64,000 bases of DNA from an uncultured Eubacteriales bacterium (GTDB taxonomy: Bacteria; Bacillota; Clostridia; Oscillospirales; Oscillospiraceae), in assembly GCA_905198835.1 (NCBI GenBank), contig CAJKDY010000001.1, positions 62,001-126,000 on the forward strand, read 5' to 3'. Shown here one piece after another: positions 63,401 through 64,000 of the stretch; positions within the stretch are counted from its first letter, which is position 1, and every line of letters begins with the position of its first letter. The position numbers were made by a program, and so were the translations under genes. A model generated the notes under the pieces. It worked only from the letters and a program-made list of their open reading frames with translations. It searched no databases and had not been told where the DNA came from.

Positions 63401-64000
63401 GAGCTCACCTTTACCATCAAGCCCGACGACGGCAAGGCCCCGGTGGACGGTATGCAGCCCAACTACGACACCGCTACCGATTCCGATAACGGCGCGGCCA
63501 ACGACGCCTACAAGCTGGAGGCCAAGTACGACCTGGCCCAGGGCATCTACTATGTGGCCATTACAAACGTGGACGAGACCAAGGGTTGGCAGCTGGACGC
63601 CAAGACCATCCTGCCCACGCCTACCAGCGCCACGCCCACCCATATCTTCCCCGTGGTCTTCTCCGATGCCAACGACCCCGACGCCTATGCCAAGGCCCAG
63701 GCCATGGCCGCGGCCATCCGCGCCAACTCCGGCGCGGTGGTGAGCCCGGTATACACCGACCTGCGCGCCAGCATGAACTGGCTCCAGGCCGCGCTGCGGG
63801 ACGCCGACGCCATCTATGGCGGCGGTACCGAGAGCGTCAACACCGTCCTGGCTGACATCAACGCCTCTACCGCCACGGTGGACGTGGTCCTCCAGGCCCG
63901 GGCTGAGGCGGTCTATGCCCAGTTCACTGGCGATACCAGCGGCGTCACCTACGCTGATCTGGCCACCGCCAAGGCCGCCATGCTGGCTCTCCAGACTCAG
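1..64000 (+). CDS. Giant RCC1-repeat / bacterial Ig-like surface protein (internal fragment, open at both ends)
   Basis: One reading frame (first full codon at base 2) stays open across the window, giving 21,333 residues with neither native start nor stop. I checked the frame at many anchor repeats from 482 to 63962; all are in register and I met no frameshift. The protein is rich in Gly, Ala, Thr, Asp and Asn and poor in Cys. It contains about 167 RCC1 blades of the form DGTVWAWGxNxYGQLG, arranged as 24 seven-bladed propellers separated by Ig-like spacers. RCC1 folds are protein- or ligand-binding platforms; a known bacterial secreted example is BLIP-II of Streptomyces. The Ig-like spacers, calcium loops and absence of catalytic motifs suggest an extracellular adhesin or scaffold. 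Signal peptide and cell-wall anchor would lie outside the window. The ATG at 8 is not a plausible start: the frame is open before it and it falls inside an Ig-like domain. The RCC1 assignment is very secure; the function is inferred. Confidence 0.95.
434..1895 (+). repeat. RCC1 beta-propeller 1 (7 blades)
   Basis: Blade cores lie near 506 (VWTWGANNYGQLGDG), 674, 896, 1097, 1604 (WGMG) and 1823 (YTVG). A degenerate blade near 1250-1295 keeps V-A-A-G-N but lacks the WG core. The opening is A-A-P-Q-V-A-A-G. The blade 4 to 6 region is the most eroded part. Confidence 0.85.
1896..2320 (+). other. Spacer 1: Ig-like domain with GFNLY strand
   Basis: Beta-rich segment between propellers 1 and 2 with the hallmark GFNLY at 2069-2083, followed by a predicted strand pair ending in I-T-V-V-E before propeller 2. 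The closest known type is bacterial Ig-like group 2, although the G-F-N-L-Y strand is not a standard part of that family. Confidence 0.6.
2321..4150 (+). repeat. RCC1 beta-propeller 2 (7 blades)
   Basis: Blade cores lie near 2399, 2576, 2700 (degenerate, ITVIG), 2891, 3506, 3806 and 4061 (FAAGSN). A long loop between blades 4 and 5 (about 2930-3450) carries extra beta sequence. A short Asn-rich, low-complexity loop lies at about 3857-3925. Confidence 0.85.
4151..4831 (+). other. Spacer 2: zinc-knuckle-like segment plus Big_2-type Ig domain
   Basis: Starts with a short cysteine segment (see the entry at 4301) and continues as a clear bacterial Ig-like domain. It has GFNLL at 4580-4594, a W-T-S-G-D-T-T-V-A-T-V strand near 4650 typical of Big_2, and a final strand R-L-T-V-T before the next propeller. 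Confidence 0.65.
4301..4357 (+). other. Cys motif C-x13-C-x2-C-H (possible metal site)
   Basis: Cys codons at 4301, 4343 and 4352 and a His at 4355 give C...CDVCH. It resembles half of a zinc ribbon, with the first knuckle reduced to one Cys. Metal binding is inferred. Confidence 0.4.
4832..6500 (+). repeat. RCC1 beta-propeller 3 (7 blades)
   Basis: Opens with V-A-P-M-V-A-T-G and the textbook blade LRSDGTVWAWG. Blade cores lie near 4901, 5090 (TTGDN), 5429, 5657, 5867 (YTMGDN), 6158 and 6398. The first CTA codon of the window lies here, at 5015. Confidence 0.88.
6501..7090 (+). other. Spacer 3: Ig-like domain with GFDLY strand
   Basis: Beta-rich spacer with GFDLY at 6815-6829. It ends in a strand before the Q-R-Q-R-P linker that precedes propeller 4. 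Confidence 0.55.
7091..8890 (+). repeat. RCC1 beta-propeller 4 (7 blades) with a zinc-ribbon-like loop
   Basis: Blade cores lie near 7163, 7529, 7775, 8114, 8339, 8531 and 8783 (YGAGAN). A cysteine module (7262-7390) is inserted between blades 1 and 2. A Tyr/Asn/Ser-rich loop (about 7855-7930) follows blade 3. Confidence 0.87.
7262..7390 (+). other. Zinc-ribbon-like module in a propeller loop
   Basis: CPNC (Cys 7262, 7271) is followed about 31 residues later by YTYTCTC (Cys 7367, 7373) and a His. Two paired ligands separated by a hairpin are typical of zinc ribbons, although the second pair is C-x-C rather than C-x2-C. A related module occurs at 12695. Confidence 0.55.
8891..9523 (+). other. 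Spacer 4: Ig-like domain with GYNLN strand
   Basis: Starts with a polar linker containing the acidic run DEDDEDP near 9060. Then comes a beta domain with GYNLN at 9176-9190 and F-F-S-S-D-E-S-I-V-Q-V near 9292, which matches the S-x-x-x-x-V-A-x-V strand of Big_2 domains. Confidence 0.6.
9640..11280 (+). other. Insertion in propeller 5: helical segment then beta domain
   Basis: From about 9716 to 10590 the sequence is Ala/Leu/Asn/Asp-rich with heptad-like spacing and few Gly or aromatic residues, as expected for a helical bundle or coiled coil. From about 10600 to 11220 it becomes beta-like (V-V-V-I-T-G, F-I-V-D-M-D) and ends in an acidic Glu run near 11220. I do not recognise a named family. 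Confidence 0.55.
12695..12796 (+). other. Zinc-ribbon-like module in a propeller loop
   Basis: CPVCG (Cys 12695, 12704) is followed by YTYTCKH (Cys 12788, His 12794), giving a possible C-C-C-H ligand set. The layout and the Y-T-Y-T-C anchor match the module at 7262, which suggests common origin. Confidence 0.5.
13331..13729 (+). other. Spacer 5: Ig-like domain with GFNLY strand
   Basis: A clean example of the spacer type: GFNLY at 13493-13507, then S-S-N-P-D-I-V-K-V near 13557 (Big_2-like strand), then two further strands and a direct junction to the propeller opening A-V-P-M-V-A-S-G. Confidence 0.7.
13730..15330 (+). repeat. RCC1 beta-propeller 6 (7 blades)
   Basis: One of the best-preserved propellers. 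Cores lie near 13799, 14027, 14201, 14369, 14558, 15041 and 15239 (YNFGSG). The blade 5 to 6 loop is long and includes a D-N-D-N-D-C segment near 14890. Confidence 0.9.
15331..15769 (+). other. Spacer 6: Ig-like domain with GFNLF strand
   Basis: GFNLF lies at 15464-15478, followed by a V-D-I-T-D-S-S-I-L-K-Y-V strand and a closing Y-R-Y-V-Y-Q-F-M-V-Y-V strand immediately before propeller 7. Confidence 0.65.
15770..17720 (+). repeat. RCC1 beta-propeller 7 (7 blades) with a zinc ribbon
   Basis: Cores lie near 15839, 16172, 16406, 16643, 16949 (YAMGEN), 17339 (YAFGLN) and 17591 (WGWGNN). A canonical zinc-ribbon pair (15944-16015) is inserted between blades 1 and 2, the same loop as in propellers 4 and 9. 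Confidence 0.88.
15944..16015 (+). other. Canonical C-x2-C ... C-x2-C zinc ribbon
   Basis: CANC (Cys 15944, 15953) and CWTC (Cys 16004, 16013) are separated by 16 residues, and the first pair is followed by Gly-Arg as in typical zinc-ribbon knuckles. Zinc binding is highly plausible by family resemblance but unproven. Confidence 0.7.
17721..18478 (+). other. Spacer 7: Ig-like domain with GFSLY strand
   Basis: Longer spacer with GFSLY at 17975-17989, an A-V-T-S-N-P-D-I-A-D-V strand near 18080 (Big_2-like), and a polar, His/Asn-rich linker (about 18290-18370) before a final pair of strands. Confidence 0.6.
18479..20175 (+). repeat. RCC1 beta-propeller 8 (7 blades)
   Basis: Cores lie near 18548, 18824, 19037, 19250, 19481, 19814 and 20090, all with a W-G dipeptide. 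It is among the most complete propellers in the window. Confidence 0.9.
20176..20839 (+). other. Spacer 8: Ig-like domain, divergent
   Basis: Beta-rich. The G-F-N-L-Y strand is replaced by Y-T-G-T-N-A-T near 20470. An I-T-D-P-T-I-A-V-L strand near 20560 resembles Big_2. Confidence 0.5.
20987..21004 (+). other. Cys/His cluster CCHCCH
   Basis: Six consecutive potential metal ligands (CCHCCH) in the blade 1 to 2 loop of propeller 9. The spacing is too tight for a classical zinc ribbon, so a soft-metal site or disulfide cluster is also possible. Confidence 0.55.
21302..21346 (+). other. Cys/His cluster CCHCW...HHHVC
   Basis: Cys at 21302, 21305, 21311 and 21344 with His at 21308 and 21332-21338, in the blade 2 to 3 loop. 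It shares the C-C-H-C start with the cluster 300 bases upstream, so the two probably arose by duplication or pair in space. Confidence 0.55.
23191..23896 (+). other. Spacer 9: Ig-like domain
   Basis: Beta-rich, with G-T-N-L-H near 23540 in place of G-F-N-L-Y and L-S-S-D-E-S-I-L-T-V near 23690, which matches the Big_2 strand. It ends in M-L-T-V-T-V-K before propeller 10. Confidence 0.6.
23897..25440 (+). repeat. RCC1 beta-propeller 10 (7 blades)
   Basis: Cores lie near 23966, 24143, 24356, 24617 (YTVG), 24935 (YGIG), 25127 (HQWG) and 25334. The middle blades are degenerate; the outer ones are canonical. Confidence 0.85.
25441..25972 (+). other. Spacer 10: Ig-like domain with TFNLM strand
   Basis: Contains D-T-F-N-L-M near 25648, a variant of the hallmark strand, followed by L-L-T-F-S-S-T-V and an I-R-V-A-F-F strand before propeller 11. 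Confidence 0.55.
25973..27560 (+). repeat. RCC1 beta-propeller 11 (7 blades)
   Basis: Cores lie near 26042, 26225, 26470 (degenerate, VYGLN), 26678, 26834 (WAFGSN), 27032 and 27476 (YSFGDD). A CTA codon lies at 26753. Confidence 0.85.
27561..28048 (+). other. Spacer 11: Ig-like domain
   Basis: Beta-rich spacer with Y-Y-F-D-L-N-T-Y near 27783, L-T-L-N-A-D-G-S-L-T-A near 27880 (Big_2-like) and a V-S-V-V-V-N strand at its end. Confidence 0.6.
28049..29840 (+). repeat. RCC1 beta-propeller 12 (7 blades)
   Basis: Cores lie near 28118, 28412, 28595, 28796, 29063 (YGAG), 29246 and 29750 (LASGRN). A thrombospondin-3-like Asp loop is inserted between blades 1 and 2 (28253). The blade 6 to 7 loop is long and carries D-x-N-G-N turns. 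Confidence 0.88.
28253..28288 (+). other. Calcium-loop-like motif DADGDGVDDNDP
   Basis: A D-x-D-x-D-G-x-x-D loop typical of thrombospondin type 3 and dockerin-like calcium sites. The flanking V-P-N-P-x-F-V and A-T-I-D are shared with the copy at 35528. Calcium binding is inferred from the motif. Confidence 0.65.
29841..30295 (+). other. Spacer 12: Ig-like domain, divergent
   Basis: Beta-rich, with L-L-N-V-F-G-L near 30002 in the hallmark position and a terminal V-E-L-T-V-Q-V-K strand. No clear family match by eye beyond a general Ig-like appearance. Confidence 0.5.
30296..31430 (+). repeat. RCC1 beta-propeller 13 (6 clear blades)
   Basis: Cores lie near 30362, 30596, 30818 (YTVG), 31025 (YAYGSN), 31184 and 31364. 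This is the only propeller in which I cannot place a seventh blade inside the block; S-D-G-T-L-F-N-A-A-N near 31830 may be its remnant. A CTA codon lies at 31427. Confidence 0.8.
31431..32239 (+). other. Spacer 13: acidic helical segment plus Ig-like domain
   Basis: From about 31490 to 31750 the sequence is acidic and probably helical (E-D-E-L-M-E-F-F; D-D-Q-T-D-D-T), then turns basic (S-L-R-R-A-A-P-T-R). From about 31860 it is beta-like, with N-N-F-Y-L-N-L-L near 31930 in the hallmark position. Confidence 0.5.
32240..33830 (+). repeat. RCC1 beta-propeller 14 (7 blades)
   Basis: Cores lie near 32309, 32504, 32705, 33116, 33320 (WVFGDV), 33482 and 33755 (WAMGSN). The blade 3 to 4 loop is long and Trp-rich near 32990. 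Confidence 0.87.
33831..34369 (+). other. Spacer 14: Ig-like domain with HFNLI strand
   Basis: Contains D-H-F-N-L-I near 34080 and L-R-S-L-N-E-E-V-A-K-V near 34145, the Big_2-like strand, then a final Y-S-A-F-L-R-I-Y strand. Confidence 0.6.
34370..36040 (+). repeat. RCC1 beta-propeller 15 (7 blades)
   Basis: Cores lie near 34439 (WTFGAN), 34670, 34841 (YGMGSN), 35006, 35255, 35744 (LAAGSN) and 35954. A second thrombospondin-3-like loop (35528) sits between blades 5 and 6. Confidence 0.87.
35528..35563 (+). other. Calcium-loop-like motif DADHDGVDDNDP
   Basis: Near copy of the loop at 28253, including the flanks V-P-N-P-x-F-V and A-T-I-D. It sits in a different loop of its propeller, so the element looks as if it was copied as a small cassette. 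Confidence 0.65.
36041..37663 (+). other. Spacer 15: long beta-rich region with divergent InlB B-repeat-like segments and an Ig-like domain
   Basis: Contains segments ending in FAMPAEDVTIMVTV (36416), G-T-F-T-M-N-I-T-D-D-S-D (about 36780) and FVMPADDVEVQVSF (37211). The F-x-M-P-A-x-D-V ending is characteristic of divergent InlB B-repeat-like domains of Bacillota surface proteins. An Ig-like domain follows, with GFNAY at 37376-37390 and F-R-S-T-N-E-A-V-A-T-V near 37433. Confidence 0.65.
37664..39930 (+). repeat. RCC1 beta-propeller 16 (7 blades, interrupted)
   Basis: Cores lie near 37733, 37913, 38147, 38327 and 38477. A 1.2-kb insertion follows, then a degenerate blade near 39560 (YGPALGQGGN) and a last one near 39860 (VWASGLNGSGRIGDG). 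The insertion (about 38500-39500) contains a Tyr/Asn/Pro-rich linker (38770-38860) and beta sequence. Confidence 0.75.
39931..40726 (+). other. Spacer 16: Ig-like domain
   Basis: Beta-rich, with S-A-F-N-V-L-N near 40017 in the hallmark position and A-T-I-T-G-L-K-A-G-V-S-Y-I-I-I near 40240, typical of a Big_2 closing pair. A Gly-rich linker (40565-40630) precedes propeller 17. Confidence 0.6.
40727..42130 (+). repeat. RCC1 beta-propeller 17 (7 blades)
   Basis: Cores lie near 40796, 41000, 41300 (YGVGDN), 41465 (LSMGDN), 41705, 41895 (FTGNKN) and 42071 (WSFGQN). The sixth is degenerate. Confidence 0.85.
42131..42856 (+). other. Spacer 17: Big_2-type Ig domain followed by two zinc ribbons
   Basis: The clearest Big_2 match of the window. 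GFNLL (42320-42334) is followed by S-L-D-P-A-V-A-Q-V-S-A-A-G-V-V-T-A (about 42410-42460) and G-E-T-Y-I-L-V-T-V. A tandem pair of zinc ribbons (see the entry at 42590) fills the space before propeller 18. Confidence 0.75.
42590..42775 (+). other. Tandem double zinc ribbon (8 Cys)
   Basis: Four C-x2-C knuckles: CDDC (42590/42599), CTSC (42653/42662), CVKC (42701/42710) and CPDC (42764/42773). Both ribbons have 17 residues between their knuckles, and all four knuckles are followed by Gly or Asp. This is the strongest metal-site prediction in the window. Confidence 0.8.
42857..44260 (+). repeat. RCC1 beta-propeller 18 (7 blades)
   Basis: Cores lie near 42926, 43257, 43505, 43654 (MMYWDN, degenerate), 43800 (YAKGTN), 43970 (LATGLN) and 44213. 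Confidence 0.87.
44261..44758 (+). other. Spacer 18: Ig-like domain with YFNVY strand
   Basis: YFNVY lies at 44429-44443. N-T-T-D-P-S-V-A-T-V near 44490 and G-R-I-T-F-T-G-V-G-Q-A-T-I-I-V form a textbook Big_2 strand series. Confidence 0.7.
44759..48130 (+). repeat. RCC1 beta-propeller 19 (7 blades) split by a 2-kb helical insertion
   Basis: Cores lie near 44828 (YSFGSN), 44996, 45194, 45346 (WVSGQD) and 45740 (MHGQDVNGLLG). A helical insertion follows, then blades near 47835 (YLWGTN) and 48053 (LAWGNN). The seven-blade total is reached only if the parts on both sides of the insertion are joined. Confidence 0.78.
45790..47650 (+). other. Helical / coiled-coil insertion in propeller 19
   Basis: About 620 residues rich in Ala, Glu, Lys, Gln and Leu with almost no Gly-Asn-Gly turns. 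The part at 46370-46520 (repeated A-x-x-A-x-x-K/E heptads) looks like a coiled coil; further helices lie at 46770-46870 and 47090-47250. It probably forms a rod or stalk projecting from the propeller. A CTA codon lies at 47327. Confidence 0.6.
48131..48421 (+). other. Spacer 19: Ig-like domain (shortest spacer)
   Basis: About 97 residues with S-L-D-D-S-I-A-T-V-D near 48270 and G-T-I-N-A-V-R-E-G-E-T-R-V-L, a compact Big_2 domain. It shows that one Ig-like domain alone can separate two propellers. Confidence 0.7.
48422..50040 (+). repeat. RCC1 beta-propeller 20 (7 blades)
   Basis: Cores lie near 48491, 48779, 48956 (AWGCND, with a Cys in the blade core), 49166 (WTVGSN), 49490, 49799 and 49994. 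Confidence 0.88.
50041..50836 (+). other. Spacer 20: polar linker and beta domain
   Basis: Starts with repeated D-x-x-G-N-I turns (about 50070-50230) rich in Lys/Glu/Tyr, then a beta-rich segment. The hallmark strand is not evident. No family recognised. Confidence 0.45.
50837..52890 (+). repeat. RCC1 beta-propeller 21 (7 blades) with a Thr-rich insertion
   Basis: Cores lie near 50909, 51095, 51272, 51476 (degenerate, TIWALPKN), 51692 (WSLGDN), 52633 (YTFGDN) and 52813 (WSAGLN). Between blades 5 and 6 an insertion (about 51940-52600) is rich in Thr, Val and Ser, with repeated T-x-T-T-x strands. Confidence 0.82.
52891..54100 (+). other. Spacer 21: Ig-like domain, helical stretch, zinc-ribbon pair and second beta domain
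   Basis: Composite spacer: an Ig-like domain with GINLL (53003-53017); a likely helical segment (53210-53440); a cysteine module (53549-53761); and a beta domain ending in S-A-Y-V-V-V-K-V before propeller 22. Confidence 0.55.
53549..53761 (+). other. Zinc-ribbon-like pair (8 Cys)
   Basis: C-G-C (53549/53555) with CDAC (53597/53606), then CGQTWATC (53678/53699) with CDIC (53747/53756). The order of two paired ribbons mirrors the double ribbon at 42590, but the first knuckle of each pair is irregular. Confidence 0.65.
54101..55590 (+). repeat. RCC1 beta-propeller 22 (7 blades, several degenerate)
   Basis: Cores lie near 54173 (WTFGDN), 54530, 54836 (YAAGHG), 54942 (VWHLAN, degenerate), 55115 (WAFGTN), 55340 and 55515 (WADGSN). 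A calcium-loop-like segment lies at 54995. Confidence 0.78.
54995..55030 (+). other. Calcium-loop-like motif DANADGAGDDTG
   Basis: Preceded by F-V as in the loops at 28253 and 35528, but one Asp is replaced by Asn. Probably a diverged relative of those thrombospondin-3-like loops. Confidence 0.45.
55591..57010 (+). other. Spacer 22: long beta-rich region with a dockerin-like calcium loop
   Basis: About 470 residues of mainly beta sequence without RCC1 cores. It includes Y-I-Y-I-G-Q-N (about 55665), a Y-R-I-D-A-G-T-Y-R-A-E-W strand (about 55750) and an Asp-rich loop at 56447. No named family recognised. Confidence 0.5.
56447..56482 (+). other. Calcium-loop-like motif DRDNNGVVDEND
   Basis: D-x-D-x-N-G-x-x-D spacing as in dockerin and EF-hand-type loops. 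Only one copy is present, so this is not a complete dockerin. Confidence 0.5.
57011..58270 (+). repeat. RCC1 beta-propeller 23 (7 blades, compact)
   Basis: Cores lie near 57083 (WAYGLN), 57353 (WAAGNN), 57548, 57695 (YAAGSN), 57872, 58033 and 58205 (YGFGDY). It is one of the shortest propellers, with regular loops close to the classic RCC1 repeat length of 50-60 residues. Confidence 0.9.
58271..58666 (+). other. Spacer 23: Ig-like domain with RFNLF strand
   Basis: RFNLF lies at 58370-58384 followed by beta strands and a closing S-V-V-Y-Y-V-N-I-I strand, joined directly to V-A-P-M-L-S-A-G of propeller 24. Confidence 0.6.
58667..60300 (+). repeat. RCC1 beta-propeller 24 (7 blades, last in the window)
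   Basis: Cores lie near 58736, 58910, 59117, 59279 (WGWGRN), 59570, 59921 and 60212 (YAYGEN). The blade 4 to 5 loop carries D-x-N-G-x-P turns near 59390-59450. Confidence 0.89.
60301..61720 (+). other. Spacer 24, first part: Ig-like domain and unassigned alpha/beta region
   Basis: Starts with an Ig-like domain (60305-60605; T-V-R-G-L-R-A-G-T-A-I-V-V-A near 60520). It continues as about 370 residues of mixed sequence without RCC1 cores, including helices near 61130-61190. No family recognised. Confidence 0.5.
61721..62410 (+). other. Helical / coiled-coil segment
   Basis: Ala/Leu/Gln/Asp-rich helices, for example L-S-K-A-E-A-D-V-K-R-L-N-D-Q near 61760 and A-L-Q-A-L-Q-D-A-A-A near 62100. It resembles the insertion of propeller 5 and could be a stalk. 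Confidence 0.55.
62411..63640 (+). other. Beta-rich region with an EF-hand-like loop
   Basis: Repeated strands (K-N-Y-T-L-N-L-I; N-I-L-T-I-R-V-K-A-Y-L) and the loop D-M-D-T-N-N-D-G (63038-63073) suggest one or more Ig-like or sandwich domains. No GFNLY strand and no RCC1 core. Confidence 0.5.
63038..63073 (+). other. EF-hand-like loop DMDTNNDGVPET
   Basis: D-x-D-x-N-x-D-G spacing typical of calcium loops; isolated copy. Confidence 0.4.
63641..64000 (+). other. Helical segment running off the window
   Basis: Ala-rich helices (A-Y-A-K-A-Q-A-M-A-A-A-I-R-A near 63690; L-R-A-S-M-N-W-L-Q-A-A-L near 63760) like those at 61.7 kb. The frame is still open at base 64000. Confidence 0.5.

Noticed and set aside
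5015..63643. Very long open frames on the minus strand (5015-11698, 12539-26641, 26753-31273, 31427-47086, 47327-63643)
   Set aside because: They lie codon-for-codon opposite the real gene and exist because the sense codons CTA, TTA and TCA are almost unused. Their products are low-complexity Gly/Val/His/Ala sequences with no recognisable domain, while the plus strand carries clear RCC1 repeats.
1..64000. Eukaryotic origin suggested by RCC1 repeats
   Set aside because: There are no introns across 64 kb, and the Big_2-like domains and InlB-like repeats are bacterial. RCC1 folds are known in secreted bacterial proteins.

Overview
The window is the interior of one giant bacterial gene. Forward frame 2 (codons starting at 2, 5, 8 ... 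63998) can be read from the first to the last base without a stop: 21,333 codons, roughly 2.3 MDa of protein. Neither the true start nor the stop lies in the window. There is no intergenic DNA, no second gene, and no RNA gene, promoter, terminator, CRISPR array or insertion sequence. Every stretch is coding, so the entries below divide the protein into domains.

The sequence suggests a GC-rich bacterium (about 60% GC by eye) with strongly C/G-ending codons. The protein has RCC1 (regulator of chromosome condensation 1) beta-propeller repeats, bacterial Ig-like (Big_2-type) spacers, thrombospondin-3/dockerin-like calcium loops and divergent InlB B-repeat-like segments. This mix fits large surface or secreted proteins of Bacillota, perhaps gut Oscillospirales. 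That placement is inference, because no marker gene is present.

Layout: an Ig-like spacer (1-433) is followed by 24 RCC1 propellers that begin near 434, 2321, 4832, 7091, 9524, 13730, 15770, 18479, 20840, 23897, 25973, 28049, 30296, 32240, 34370, 37664, 40727, 42857, 44759, 48422, 50837, 54101, 57011 and 58667. Each is separated from the next by a non-RCC1 spacer that is mostly Ig-like. Counting the W-x-W-G-type blade cores by eye gives seven per propeller, as expected for an RCC1 fold; the 13th shows only six clear ones. The first blade of most propellers opens with a proline-containing signature (x-P-x-V-x-x-G). Later blades open with an I-A-A-G-type strand. Spacers tend to carry a G-F-N-L-Y-like strand.

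Inserted into this string are helical segments (9.7-10.6 kb, 45.8-47.6 kb, 61.7-62.4 kb and the window end), cysteine zinc-ribbon-like modules at eight places, calcium-loop-like motifs at five places, and a long beta-rich spacer (36-37.7 kb). After about 60.3 kb the propeller pattern stops, and the last 3.7 kb is mixed beta and helical sequence running off the window.

No enzyme active site is visible. The likeliest role is a very long modular extracellular or cell-surface binding protein, an adhesin or scaffold in which each propeller offers a binding face. That role is inferred from architecture alone.
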